Assembly: GCA_023150945.1 (NCBI GenBank)
Contig: JAKLJX010000008.1
Span: forward strand, 186,001 to 250,000
Direction: 5' to 3'
Source: a bacterium
GTDB lineage: Bacteria; Zhuqueibacterota; Zhuqueibacteria; Zhuqueibacterales; Zhuqueibacteraceae
DNA length: 64,000 nt
A program made the translations under genes and the position numbers. Numbering within the stretch: position 1 is the stretch's first letter; every line of letters starts with the position of its first letter. The notes below the pieces were generated by a model. The model did no database searches. It saw only the letters and a list, made by a program, of their open reading frames with translations, and was not told where the DNA came from. Positions 36,865 through 45,968 of this stretch are shown here, in pieces.

Positions 36865-37295
36865 TCCTCAAGAAGAAATGGTGCAAAATCAAAAACCCCA
36901 TTGCCGCCGGGAAGATAGCAAATGGGATTTTCATTTCAGAGAGGATTTTCAGCGGTGTCTGTCTTCCTTCGACCGCTGCGCGCGAGTTGTCCGGGTTGGG
37001 GGTTTTGTAAATTGCCAGGCGATGTGCCTGGGTCTTCGCGAGATCCTTTGCAGCATGTCTGCTCTTGGGTGGGCTGTACTTCTCACTGAAGAAACAAAGC
37101 TGTTCACGCAAAGCCGAAACGGTTCTGCGAAGAAGAACTTTGCGGGTTCTTTCCGTTTTGGCGGCTTGGCGTGAGGCTTTGCCTTTGGGTTCTGGCTCGT
37201 TCGAGTTATGCGTTCAGCTTTTTGGAAATCACAGCCATTTGAGCCACGGAGGCGCTGGGATCGCAGAGTTGCAGCATCAAAAAAACGCCGTCACC
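36865..37295. other. Intergenic region between beta-mannosidase and manA
   Basis: 430 bases with no supportable gene. It contains a decayed inverted-repeat element (37104-37175). A T7 run on the minus strand (37277-37283) just after the mannosidase stop could be part of a weak terminator. Confidence 0.4.
37104..37175. repeat. Imperfect inverted-repeat element of the CACGCAAAG type
   Basis: The left part CACGCAAAGCCGAAACGG pairs imperfectly with the right part CCGTTTTGGCGGCTTGGCGTG, around GAAGAACTTTGCGGGTTC. Short intergenic elements of this appearance are frequent in environmental bacterial genomes. This copy looks degraded. Confidence 0.4.
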
Positions 37296-39881
37296 TCATT
37301 CCAGGTGGGCGAGCGGCGCGGCAAAGGCGTCAGTCAGCGACTTCACCTGCAGGCTGCGCTCGAAATCGGCCAGCGCGATCTTTCCCTCTGTTTGAAATTC
37401 GACGGTCACCGGCCGGCCCGGCACGAGATGAAAATAGTTGTCGGTGAAAAATCCCTCATGCTCATCCGCGGTGAGGAAGACATGGCTGGCAAATTGATCC
37501 GCGGCCAGCGTGATCTGGAAGCCGTTCGCTGTCGCAGTCACCTGCTTGCTGATTTGGGACGAGGGCAGGCGCAACTCCTTCACTGGCTTGAAGAGCAGCG
37601 TGTTCGCCGACAGGACTTCCCCGTTCGCAGCGTGCAGCTCGGCGAGCAGGAAAGCGCGCTGTTCCTCCCCGGCCGGCAGCCATTCATTCTTGTTGAAGGA
37701 GAAGTAGTTCGTGCTGCTCAAGGCTCTCACCCACACCGGCCTTTCTTCCTGCCGTAAAACCTTGCCGTTGAATTCGATCAGACTGAGATGCAGCGTCGCC
37801 GCCACCGGTGCGCGCTCGTCAGAGACGATATACACTTCAACCTTTGTGCTGTCATGATGTGGGCTGACCAGAATCGGACTGAAGAAGCGGCGGGCGAAGT
37901 AATGCAGCGCCTTCCACCGGCCGTAGTAGTCAAGCGAGGACCACGAGGCCACGGGCCAGCAGTCATCGATCTGCCAGTACAACGCGCCCATGCAGCGTGG
38001 CCGCAGCCGGCGCAGATGCTCGGTGCCGAGCTTGAGGCCTTCCGCCTGCACAATCTGGCTGACGTACAAAAATGAGGCGAAATCTGTGGGCTCGGGAAAT
38101 TCGCGCAGCGTGTAGGTGCGAATCAATTCATTGCCGCGGCCGTGCTTCTGGTGGGTCACCATCACCGGCGAGGCCAGGTCATAGTCCTCCGGCAGCGCGA
38201 ATTGCTTGATGGTTTTGAGCTGCGGGAAAGACTGGAAACCATATTCGCTCATGAAGCGCGGGGTCTGCTGCAGATAAGCGGCAAAAGGTTCGGCGCCGTG
38301 CCACACGCCCCAATAGTGCATGTCACCAGAGTTGGGCGAGCCGGGCCAGTCCTCCTGATTGTAGGAAGTGGGCGAACTGGGCCAGTAAGGCCGCGCGGGA
38401 TCATACGTGGCGCACACTTTGGGCAACACGCCGTGGAAGATTTTCAAATAATCCTGCCATACGCTGTCCGGGCATTGCTGCTGCCAGCCCCAGCCCTTCC
38501 AGCCGGCTTCGACTTCGTTGTTGCCGCACCACAACACGAGGCTGGGATGATTGCGCAAGCGCTTGACCTGATGAATCGCTTCCTGCTCGAGGTTGGCCAG
38601 GTCCGCGGGCTGCGCCGGATACATCGAACAGGCGAACATGAAATCCTGCCATACCATGAGGCCCAGCTCATCGCACAGTTCATAGAATTTTTCGTTTTCA
38701 TAGATGCCGCCGCCCCACACCCGCAGCATGTTCATGTTGGCCTCTTGCACGGCATGCAGCAACTTCGCATAGCGCGCGGCGTCGATGCGATTCAGGAAAT
38801 TGTCGGCGGGAATCCAGTTGCCGCCCTTGGCAAAAACCGGCACGCCATTGACGACGAACTCGAAACTGCGGCCCCAGGCATCCGGTTGCTGCCATAATTC
38901 CACCGTGCGCAAGCCCACGCGGCGGGAGGCCTGGCCAACGTTTTTGCCGCCCGCCTGCAACTGTGCGTGAATCGTGTACAGCGGTTGCTCACCCATGCCG
39001 TTGGGCCACCACAGCCGCGGGTTCGCAATGGTGAAGTCGAGGCGATGCGTTTGCACGCCGGGGGTCAGCTCGCAGCGGACGGTTTGCGGCGGAAAAGCAT
39101 TCTCCGCCGAGGCAATTCTGATCTCAGCTTGCTGCGGCCGCGTGGCATGAATCTCGACCGCGGCGGTGAGGCGTGCGCTCTTTTCGGTGAGTTGATTTTG
39201 GATGATTTGCAGATCAACGACGCGGGCTTCCTCCCACGCCTCCAACAGCACCGGCTGCCAAATCCCGCTGGTGACGAAGCGCGGGCCCCAATCCCATCCG
39301 AAATGATAAGGCGCCTTGCGGGTGTAGGGGCTGGTCTTCTCGCCGTGATCATTGACCGCGGGCAATTGATAACTCAACTGCGCCATGCGCGGCAACACTT
39401 CGTTGATGGGCGAGCGGAAATGCACGCGCAGGGTGTTTTCGCCGGCGCGCAGCAGGGATTTGCAGGCCACGCGCCATTCGCGGAACATGTTGTCGGCGCG
39501 CAGAATCAGCGAATCATTCAAAAAGACGTCGGCATAGGTATCCAATCCGGCAAACACGAGCTCGACGTTCTCGCGCTGGCGCAGGCCGGCGGCAACCGTG
39601 AAGCGGGTCTGATATTCCCAGTCGGTTTTACCGATCCACTGCAATGTGCTTTCGTTGTCGCGATAGAAGGGATCTGCAATCAAGCCCTGGCGCAACAAAT
39701 CGGTGTGCACCTCGCCCGGCACCTGCGCGGGGTACCATTTCTCCTCACCGGCCTGGCGGAACTGCCAGCCTTGATCGAGTTTCATTTCGCTGAATCCTTC
39801 CGGTTGCTCGCACGTGGAAAAAAACATCGCTGAAACCAGCGCTGCCAGCGCAGCAATGCGCCGTCGTCTTGCCGATCGCAT
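37296..39881 (-). CDS. GH2 beta-mannosidase, exported
   Basis: 861 residues, the usual beta-mannosidase length. A signal peptide begins MRSARRRRIAALAALVSAMF and ends FSTC, so it may be a lipoprotein although the lipobox is not ideal. A jelly-roll domain (WQFRQAGEEKWYPAQVPGEVHTDLL) leads into beta-sandwich and TIM-barrel domains. Acid/base Glu in WCGNNEVEAGW (E456) and nucleophile Glu in FMSEYGFQS (E546). HFGWDWGPRFVTSGIW is a beta-mannosidase signature. It removes terminal beta-mannose from manno-oligosaccharides or N-glycan cores in the periplasm or at the surface. manA and GH3 lie downstream in the same direction. Confidence 0.92.
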   Translation of the reverse strand: MRSARRRRIAALAALVSAMFFSTCEQPEGFSEMKLDQGWQFRQAGEEKWYPAQVPGEVHTDLLRQGLIADPFYRDNESTLQWIGKTDWEYQTRFTVAAGLRQRENVELVFAGLDTYADVFLNDSLILRADNMFREWRVACKSLLRAGENTLRVHFRSPINEVLPRMAQLSYQLPAVNDHGEKTSPYTRKAPYHFGWDWGPRFVTSGIWQPVLLEAWEEARVVDLQIIQNQLTEKSARLTAAVEIHATRPQQAEIRIASAENAFPPQTVRCELTPGVQTHRLDFTIANPRLWWPNGMGEQPLYTIHAQLQAGGKNVGQASRRVGLRTVELWQQPDAWGRSFEFVVNGVPVFAKGGNWIPADNFLNRIDAARYAKLLHAVQEANMNMLRVWGGGIYENEKFYELCDELGLMVWQDFMFACSMYPAQPADLANLEQEAIHQVKRLRNHPSLVLWCGNNEVEAGWKGWGWQQQCPDSVWQDYLKIFHGVLPKVCATYDPARPYWPSSPTSYNQEDWPGSPNSGDMHYWGVWHGAEPFAAYLQQTPRFMSEYGFQSFPQLKTIKQFALPEDYDLASPVMVTHQKHGRGNELIRTYTLREFPEPTDFASFLYVSQIVQAEGLKLGTEHLRRLRPRCMGALYWQIDDCWPVASWSSLDYYGRWKALHYFARRFFSPILVSPHHDSTKVEVYIVSDERAPVAATLHLSLIEFNGKVLRQEERPVWVRALSSTNYFSFNKNEWLPAGEEQRAFLLAELHAANGEVLSANTLLFKPVKELRLPSSQISKQVTATANGFQITLAADQFASHVFLTADEHEGFFTDNYFHLVPGRPVTVEFQTEGKIALADFERSLQVKSLTDAFAAPLAHLE

Positions 39882-39918
39882 GTGAGGCTCCCGTGGTAAT
39901 AGGCGTCTGCCCGGGAAT

Positions 39919-40048
39919 GTTCCAACCTCGGCTGAGCCGAGGTTGACAAAACTTCGAACACCGCAGCAACTCCAAGGTCCTTAATGCAACGGCCCAGCCG
40001 TTGCAGGAACACTTTGCCAGAAGGCTGCGATTTCGGGGGGACACCGAT
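39919..40048 (+). repeat. Intergenic repeat, copy 1 (downstream of the reductase gene)
   Basis: About 130 bases starting GTTCCAACCTCGGCTGAGCC. It contains two perfect hairpins: AACCTCGGC/GCCGAGGTT (39924-39932, 39936-39944) and TGCAACGGC/GCCGTTGCA (39985-39993, 39997-40005). It aligns over its length with 41094-41226 in the same orientation. Confidence 0.6.
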
Positions 40049-40051
40049 GGT

Positions 40052-41047
40052 TCACGCCAAGATCGCATCGATTGCCGCCAGCTCGGCTGCGGCGAAATGG
40101 AGATTCTGCAGGGTCTGCAGGTTCTCCTGCAATTGCGCCGGCCGGCTCGCGCCGATGAGCACGGAGGTCACGGCGGGGTGGCGCAGAATCCACGCCAGCG
40201 CCATTTGCGCCAGCGTCTGGCCGCGCTGCTGCGCCAGCTCATTCAATTTTTTCACCTTCTCGATTTTTTCGGTGGTGACTTGATCCGCCTTCAAAAAGCC
40301 CGTGGGTTTGGCGGCGCGTGAGTCCGCCGGAATGCCGGACAAATAACGCGCGGTGAGCAGACCCTGCGCCAGCGGTGAAAAGGGAATGCAGCCGAGGCCC
40401 TGCTGCGCCAGCAGCGCGAGCAGGCTTTCTTCCACCCAGCGATTGAACATGTGGTACACCGGTTGGTGAATCAAACAGGGCGTGCCGAGGGCGCGCAGGA
40501 TTTGGTCGGCGCGGCGGGTTTGCTCGGTGCTGTAGTTGGAAATGCCGGCGTAAAGCGCCTTGCCCTGGCGCACGGCGTGATCCAGCGCCATCATGGTTTC
40601 TTCAAGCGGGGTTTCGGGATCCGGGCGATGGCTGTAGAAAATGTCAACGTAGTCCAGTCCCATGCGCTTGAGGCTTTGATCGAGGCTGGCCAGCAAGTAT
40701 TTGCGTGAGCCCCATTCGCCGTACGGGCCGGGCCACATGAGATAGCCGGCCTTGGTGGAGATGATCATCTCGTCACGGTAGGCGGCCAGATCTTCTTTGA
40801 GAATTCTGCCGAAATTGCTTTCGGCCGAACCCGGCGGCGGGCCGTAGTTGTTGGCCAGGTCAAAATGCGTAATGCCGCTGTCAAACGCCAGCCGCACGAG
40901 GGCGCGGGTGTTTTCCAGTGGATCGACGTCACCGGCGTTGTGCCACAGGCCGAGCGAAATCGCAGGCAGCTTCAGGCCGCTGCGGCCGCAGCGGCGATAG
41001 GTCATTTCTTGATAGCGATCGGGATTCGGTTGCGCGGGCATGATCAT
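40052..41047 (-). CDS. yghZ: Aldo/keto reductase, YghZ (L-glyceraldehyde 3-phosphate reductase) family
   Basis: 331 residues. The sequence closely follows the E. coli YghZ pattern: NPDRYQEMTYRRCGRSGLKL, FDLANNYGPPPGSAE, ISTKAGYLMWPGPYGEWGSR, RMGLDYVDIFYSHR and SVLIGASRPAQLQENLQ. Catalytic residues by family are Asp and Tyr in DLANNYG, Lys in STKAG and His in YSHR. YghZ reduces L-glyceraldehyde 3-phosphate and methylglyoxal with NADPH. The protein ends a little earlier than YghZ. Direct copies of an intergenic repeat flank the gene on both sides. Start at 41047 or the ATG at 41041; both lack a strong ribosome site. Confidence 0.88.
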   Translation of the reverse strand: MIMPAQPNPDRYQEMTYRRCGRSGLKLPAISLGLWHNAGDVDPLENTRALVRLAFDSGITHFDLANNYGPPPGSAESNFGRILKEDLAAYRDEMIISTKAGYLMWPGPYGEWGSRKYLLASLDQSLKRMGLDYVDIFYSHRPDPETPLEETMMALDHAVRQGKALYAGISNYSTEQTRRADQILRALGTPCLIHQPVYHMFNRWVEESLLALLAQQGLGCIPFSPLAQGLLTARYLSGIPADSRAAKPTGFLKADQVTTEKIEKVKKLNELAQQRGQTLAQMALAWILRHPAVTSVLIGASRPAQLQENLQTLQNLHFAAAELAAIDAILA

Positions 41048-41093
41048 TTACCGTTTTTGTGTGCGAGCAACTCATTCGTGTCTGTCCACAAAA

Positions 41094-41226
41094 GTTCCAT
41101 CCTCGACGAAGCTGAGACTTCCAAAATTTCGAGCACCGTGAAACGCTGAGATTCTCAATGCCGCGGCCCCGCCGTTGCCGCAGCCTTTCCCTGCAAAGGC
41201 GGCAATTTCGAACGGACACGAATCCG
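41094..41226 (+). repeat. Intergenic repeat, copy 2 (upstream of the reductase gene)
   Basis: Starts GTTCCATCCTCGACGAAGC and runs parallel to copy 1, with the shared sequence ACTTCGAACACCG-like (here ATTTCGAGCACCG) at the same distance from the start. The hairpin arms are eroded in this copy. Together with copy 1 it makes direct repeats around the reductase gene. Confidence 0.5.
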
Positions 41227-41238
41227 TTCATGGGAGAG

Positions 41239-41291
41239 CAAAAATACACAGCCCCGCACCGCCGCCAAAGAGAGTGACGCGTGCAGGGCTG
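41239..41291 (-). terminator. Terminator of the dcw operon
   Basis: On the minus strand CAGCCCTGCAC (41281-41291) and GTGCGGGGCTG (41249-41259) pair with one mismatch, and TGTATTTTTG follows. It lies about 75 bases after the ftsZ stop. Confidence 0.6.
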
Positions 41292-41366
41292 CGAGGGCGA
41301 GGCTCACCGTGTGCAGGTGCTACCTTCCAGACTTCTGTGCCGGTGATCGGCGGAGAAGTCGCATCA

Positions 41367-42551
41367 TCATCCCATTCGTTTGCGCAGGAATGCCGGCACG
41401 TCATAATCGGCGGGCGGCTCCGGCATCGGCACATATTCTTCTTCCAGCGGGCGGATAATCGGCTCGGCATGGCCGTTGTGGCCGTTTTTCTCGCGGCGCT
41501 GATAGGTCGGAATGTCGAGTTCTTTGACCGTGGTGTCGATGAAGCGCGGCAGCCGGCTTTGCCTGCCGTTGGCCGCGCCGCGGCTGTTGCTGCGAAAGCC
41601 GGTGGCAATCACGGTGACGCGCACGTCGTCGCGCATGCTTTCGTCGATCACCGCGCCGAAGATGACGTTGGCCTCACTGCCGGCGGCCTCGGAGACCACG
41701 CTGGCCGCGTCATTCACTTCATGCAGGGTCAAATCCGGGCCGCCGGTGATGTTGACCAGCACGCCGAGCGCGCCCGCGATCGACACGTCTTCGAGCAGCG
41801 GGCTGGAGATGGCCTGCTGCGCCGCGCGAATCGCGCGCTCGTCGCCATTGGCTACCCCCGCGCCCATGAGCGCGTCCCCCATCTCGCTCATCACGGTGCG
41901 GACGTCGGCGAAGTCGAGATTGATCAAACCCGGAATGGTGATCAAGTCGGAGATGCCCTTGGTGGCGTGCAGCAACACGTCGTCCGCCTGGCGAAAGGCC
42001 TCCACCAGCGGCGTGCCTTTGGGCACCACCGCGAGCAGGCGCTGGTTGGGAATGACGATCATGGTGTCCACCCGCTGCTTCATCTCCATCAGGCCTTCTT
42101 CCGCGCGCTTCCAGCGTTTGTTGCCCTCGAAGCTGAACGGTTTGGTGACGATAGCGACGGTGAGCGCGCCGAGATCCTTGGCGATTTCCGCGACAATCGG
42201 CGCGGCGCCGGTGCCGGTGCCGCCGCCCATGCCGCAGGTGACGAAAACCATGTCGCAGTCTTCGAGAATCTCCGCGACCATCTCGCGGTCTTCTTCGATG
42301 GCTTTGCGGCCGATTTCGGGATCCGCGCCCGCGCCCAGCCCGCGCGTGGTGGTTTTGCCGATTTGGACACGGTGCGTCGACTTGGACGTGTCGAGCGCTT
42401 GCACATCCGTGTTGATGGCGACGAAATCAACACCGGTCAAGCCCGCGGCAATCATACGATTGACGGCATTGCAGCCGGCGCCACCAACGCCGACCACTTT
42501 CATGCGTGCCGCCATCAAGCTGCCTTCATCGAAATTTAATCGTAGATTCAT
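41367..42551 (-). CDS. ftsZ: Cell division protein FtsZ
   Basis: 394 residues from the ATG at 42551, which has AGGAG nine bases ahead; the longer frame overlaps ftsA. GTP-binding tubulin homologue that builds the Z ring at midcell. [16 protein letters not shown] opens the nucleotide domain, and the tubulin signature [10 protein letters not shown] and the T7 loop region ([11 protein letters not shown]) are intact. A variable linker leads to the C-terminal peptide [12 protein letters not shown], the binding site for FtsA and other tethers. It is the last gene of the operon, 101 bases after ftsA. Confidence 0.97.
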   Translation of the reverse strand: MNLRLNFDEGSLMAARMKVVGVGGAGCNAVNRMIAAGLTGVDFVAINTDVQALDTSKSTHRVQIGKTTTRGLGAGADPEIGRKAIEEDREMVAEILEDCDMVFVTCGMGGGTGTGAAPIVAEIAKDLGALTVAIVTKPFSFEGNKRWKRAEEGLMEMKQRVDTMIVIPNQRLLAVVPKGTPLVEAFRQADDVLLHATKGISDLITIPGLINLDFADVRTVMSEMGDALMGAGVANGDERAIRAAQQAISSPLLEDVSIAGALGVLVNITGGPDLTLHEVNDAASVVSEAAGSEANVIFGAVIDESMRDDVRVTVIATGFRSNSRGAANGRQSRLPRFIDTTVKELDIPTYQRREKNGHNGHAEPIIRPLEEEYVPMPEPPADYDVPAFLRKRMG

Positions 42552-42652
42552 GGAGACTTCTCCTTGCTGGTAGTAGCTCCTCGCGGAGCCGCCGTTCGTC
42601 ATTCCCCGGCCGTTGCACGCCAGGGGCGCTGCGACTGAGCTGGCGGGGCCGG

Positions 42653-43897
42653 TCAGGCCGCGCGATTTACCACTCCAAACCACCGCTTCATGCGGTCGGC
42701 AATCTTGTCGAACAAATGCGTCTCATTCGGGCTGGCCAGACCTTCAGCTTCGGCTTTATGCTGATAGCCGTAGAGAATCAAGCCCACGCCGGTGGCATGA
42801 TTCGGCTTGTTCACTTCGGCGGTCACGGAATTCACGGTATTGGGCACGCCGAGTTTGACCGGCATGTCGAAAATCGATTCCGCCAGGTCGATGATGCCGG
42901 GCAGCATGGCGCAGCCGCCGGTCAACACTGCGCCTGCGGTCATGAGTTTGAAGTAATCGGATTTCTTCAGCTCATTGAGCGTGAGCTCCAAAATCTCCTC
43001 GACGCGCGGCTGGATGATGTCAATCAGCACCTGGCGCGAGACCTTGCGCGGCGGCCGGCCGCCGACGCCGAAGACTTCAATGGTCTCTTCGCGGTCATGG
43101 TCCACGTGCAACGCGGCGCCGTGCGCGATCTTGAGCAGCTCGGCGCGGTCGATGGGCGTGCGCAGGCCGTGCGCCAGATCATTGGTGATGTTTTTGCCGC
43201 CCAACCCGACGATGGCGGTGTGGCGGATGCAGCCTTCGTAGAACATCGCGATGTCGGTGGTGCCGCCACCGATGTCGAGCAGAGCCACGCCCAGATTCTT
43301 TTCGTCATCGGTCAGCGTGGCGAAGCTGGAAGCGAGCGGCTCGAGCACGAGATCCTGCACCACCATGCCGGCGCGCTCGATGCAGCGGCAGATGTTTTGC
43401 GCGGAGGTCACCGCGCCGGTGACGATATGCACTTCCGCCTCCAGGCGCACGCCGCTCATGCCGACGGGATCGTCGATGCCGCGCTGATCATCGACGATGA
43501 AGGCTTGCGGCAAAATGTGAATGATCTCGCGGTCAAAGGGCAGGGCCACGGCTTTGGCGGCATCGATCACCCGGCGCTTGTCTTCCTGGGTGATGACGTG
43601 ATCTTCGCCGGTCACCGCCACCACGCCCCGGCCGTTGACGCTGCGAATGTGATCGCCGGCAATGCCGGTGTACACCGCTTGTATCTCCACGCCCGCCATG
43701 CGTTCGGCTTCGTCTTTGGCGCGCAAAATCGATTGAATCGTACGTTCGAGATTGATCACGACGCCGCGGCGCAAGCCCTCCGAGGGCGTGGTTCCCATGC
43801 CGATGATTTTGAGCTGGCCGTGCTCATCCACCTCGGCAATGAGCGCGCAAATCTTGGTGGTGCCAATATCCAGCGCGCAGATGTAATCGAGTACCAT
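42653..43897 (-). CDS. ftsA: Cell division protein FtsA
   Basis: 414 residues. Actin-like ATPase that tethers FtsZ to the membrane. Conserved phosphate loop [18 protein letters not shown] at the N-terminus, VVEPL-like [30 protein letters not shown] and [10 protein letters not shown]. The C-terminal end ([16 protein letters not shown]) is the amphipathic membrane-targeting helix. It sits between ftsQ and ftsZ as usual. AAGGAGAGACC is near the start. Confidence 0.96.
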   Translation of the reverse strand: MVLDYICALDIGTTKICALIAEVDEHGQLKIIGMGTTPSEGLRRGVVINLERTIQSILRAKDEAERMAGVEIQAVYTGIAGDHIRSVNGRGVVAVTGEDHVITQEDKRRVIDAAKAVALPFDREIIHILPQAFIVDDQRGIDDPVGMSGVRLEAEVHIVTGAVTSAQNICRCIERAGMVVQDLVLEPLASSFATLTDDEKNLGVALLDIGGGTTDIAMFYEGCIRHTAIVGLGGKNITNDLAHGLRTPIDRAELLKIAHGAALHVDHDREETIEVFGVGGRPPRKVSRQVLIDIIQPRVEEILELTLNELKKSDYFKLMTAGAVLTGGCAMLPGIIDLAESIFDMPVKLGVPNTVNSVTAEVNKPNHATGVGLILYGYQHKAEAEGLASPNETHLFDKIADRMKRWFGVVNRAA

Positions 43898-43972
43898 GGT
43901 CTCTCCTTATGGTCGTTGCTGATTGCCGGGTGTGCGCGGCTGTTCCCGCGCCACTGGCACCGGTAACCAGGT

Positions 43973-44701
43973 TTATCCCGCGACTCTCGTCACAACTTGG
44001 TTCTCAAAGCGCAAATCAATGGCAGCCAGCCGGCCGCCGTGCTCCGGCAGTTGCCGCAGCACGGTATCCAGACGCTCGCAGCGTTCGAGCCAGGCCTGGC
44101 GGCCCACATAAACCGGCACCCCATGTGAATAGAGATACAGAATCAATCCCCCGTTGGCCTGCAATTGAAATTCGGAAATGTCGTGATACATCACCGCATT
44201 CTGCTGCCGCAGCGTGCGGATGAATTCGCAGAGTTGCACGCCGGCAGCCGACAGCCGTTTGCCCTCTGCCGCAGGATCCAGCGCCGCGCCCGTCACCACC
44301 GGCAAATCCAGCCGGACGCCGGCTTCCACCTGCGGCAGCACTTCGCCATCAGCGGCGAGCGGCCACAAACCCTTTTGATTGAGCAGCGCCACCGGCTGCT
44401 GTTCTTTCACCCAGATCTCGACGGTCGAGGGATAGGCGCGGCTCACCTGCACTTCGCGCACAAAAGGCAGCGCTTCCAGGCGCGCTTCAATTTCACTGAC
44501 GTTGATCTGAAACGTGCGCTCGCCCTGCGGCACTTGCGCCGTCTTGAGAATCGTCTCCGCGCTCAGCAGGACATTGCCCTTCACCACGACCTGCTGCACT
44601 TGAAAGCTGGCGTCGTGGCCCACCCAATTCTGCAGATGCAGGCCGCTGAGCATGAAGGTGGTTGCAAAGAAGAATGATTTGCCGTAGCGTTTTGCTGCCA
44701 T
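43973..44701 (-). CDS. ftsQ: Cell division protein FtsQ
   Basis: 242 residues from the ATG at 44701. The open frame extends to 44824, but that extension contains a dispersed intergenic repeat, so the later start with AGGGTGA ahead is preferred. A short cytoplasmic tail and one transmembrane helix (FFFATTFMLSGLHLQ) precede a POTRA domain (FQVQQVVVKGNVLLS) and the FtsQ beta domain (FVREVQVSRAYPSTVEIWVKEQQPVA). It links the Z ring to FtsL/FtsB and the septal synthase. Confidence 0.85.
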   Translation of the reverse strand: MAAKRYGKSFFFATTFMLSGLHLQNWVGHDASFQVQQVVVKGNVLLSAETILKTAQVPQGERTFQINVSEIEARLEALPFVREVQVSRAYPSTVEIWVKEQQPVALLNQKGLWPLAADGEVLPQVEAGVRLDLPVVTGAALDPAAEGKRLSAAGVQLCEFIRTLRQQNAVMYHDISEFQLQANGGLILYLYSHGVPVYVGRQAWLERCERLDTVLRQLPEHGGRLAAIDLRFENQVVTRVAG

Positions 44702-44729
44702 GTCGTTCACCCTGCTGCGTTGAATCCCT

Positions 44730-44774
44730 GACACGCGAAGTTTGGGAGACCTCGGCTCCGCCGAGGTTGGAACC
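44730..44774 (-). repeat. Intergenic repeat, partial inverted copy 3
   Basis: The reverse complement reads GGTTCCAACCTCGGCGGAGC..., matching the first 45 bases of copies 1 and 2, with hairpin arms ACCTCGGC / GCCGAGGT (44749-44756, 44760-44767). It interrupts the otherwise tight dcw operon between murG and ftsQ. Confidence 0.55.
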
Positions 44775-44849
44775 TTTTTGGGACGAACACTTGTTGCCTG
44801 CCGGCGATTCTCCACCTCTGCCATTGCCGGGTTCGCCGTTGCCTGGCAT

Positions 44850-45968
44850 TCATTTTTTCAACAATTGCAGGCAAAGCTCGACGATGTCCTGCGCCGCGCG
44901 GGGCCGGGCCATGCGCTTCGCGGCGGCGGCCATCTCCGCGCGCCGGCCGGCATCGGCGGCCAGCGTGTGCAGCGTTTGCAACAAGCTTTCCACCTGCAGA
45001 TCTTTTTCCAAAATCATCACCGCCGCGCCGGCCTGCGCCATCGCGCGCGCATTGAAGGTCTGATGATCCGCGGTCGCGAATGGGAACGGAATCAGCACCG
45101 CGGGCAGGCCGCAAGCGGCCAGTTCGAATATCGTCGAGGCGCCGGCGCGGCAGAGCACGAAATCCGCCAGAGCATAGGCCAGGCCCATGTCTTCGATGTA
45201 AGGCACGAGGCGCAGGCGCGGCGCGCCGGCGGCAAGCGGCGCAAGTTGCTCGAAGTGAGCGGGGCCGGTTGCCCACAGCAGTTGCAGCCCGTTGATTCCG
45301 GCCAGTTGCGGCAGCAGCGCGGTGATCACTTCGTTGAGGCGGCGGGCGCCCTGGCTGCCGCCAAACACCAGCAGGGTGGTCAAATTCGCATCGAGCTGCC
45401 AGGCGCGGGCGGCCGCCGCACGCAACGCCGGCGTGCGCTCGGGAAGCTGGCTGCGCACCGGATTGCCGACCACGTGCACGCGCTCCTGGCGCGGGAAATA
45501 TTTGCGGCTCTCTGCAAAGCTGAGAAAGACCGCATGCGCGCGCCCGCCGAGCAGACGGTTGACCAGGCCGGGATAGTTGTTCTGCTCTTGAATCACGAAT
45601 TTCCTTCCCATCAGCCAGGCGGCCAGCAGGGCCGGCCCGCTGACGTAGCCGCCGGTGCCGATGACGAGCTGCGGCTGAAATTCCCGGAACAACTTGCGGC
45701 ATTGCCGCACGCTTTGCAGCAGATAGACCGGCACCATGAGATTGCTCAACGTCAACTTGCGCAGCAGGCCGCGCACCGGCACCACTTCCAACCGATGGCC
45801 GAGCTTCGGCAACACGCGGCTTTCGAGGCCCTGCGCCGTGCCGATGAAGAGTGTTTGCACCTGCGGCCGCTGCCGGGCAAAAGCCTCGGCCAGCGCGAGC
45901 GCGGGATAAAGATGGCCGCCGGTGCCGCCGCCGGCAAAGACCAGGCGCAAAGGTTCAGAGTCAACCAT
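44850..45968 (-). CDS. murG: UDP-GlcNAc transferase MurG (lipid II synthesis)
   Basis: 372 residues from the ATG at 45968, whose ATGGTTGA overlaps the ftsW stop. It adds N-acetylglucosamine to lipid I on the cytoplasmic membrane face. RLVFAGGGTGGHLYPALALAEAF is the first glycine-rich loop. VIGTGGYVSGPALLAAWLMG, EQNNYPGLVNR, FGGSQGARRLNE and CRAGASTIFELAACGLPAVLIPFPFATADHQTFNA match the family. The murC and murB genes that usually follow are absent. Confidence 0.95.
   Translation of the reverse strand: MVDSEPLRLVFAGGGTGGHLYPALALAEAFARQRPQVQTLFIGTAQGLESRVLPKLGHRLEVVPVRGLLRKLTLSNLMVPVYLLQSVRQCRKLFREFQPQLVIGTGGYVSGPALLAAWLMGRKFVIQEQNNYPGLVNRLLGGRAHAVFLSFAESRKYFPRQERVHVVGNPVRSQLPERTPALRAAAARAWQLDANLTTLLVFGGSQGARRLNEVITALLPQLAGINGLQLLWATGPAHFEQLAPLAAGAPRLRLVPYIEDMGLAYALADFVLCRAGASTIFELAACGLPAVLIPFPFATADHQTFNARAMAQAGAAVMILEKDLQVESLLQTLHTLAADAGRRAEMAAAAKRMARPRAAQDIVELCLQLLKK

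Noticed and set aside
40052-41226. Reductase gene as part of an insertion sequence
   Set aside because: The flanking repeats are direct copies of a hairpin element, but no transposase, terminal inverted repeats or target-site duplication are visible.
44702-44824. N-terminal extension of FtsQ
   Set aside because: The extension overlaps a dispersed intergenic repeat and lacks any FtsQ feature; the ATG at 44701 fits better.
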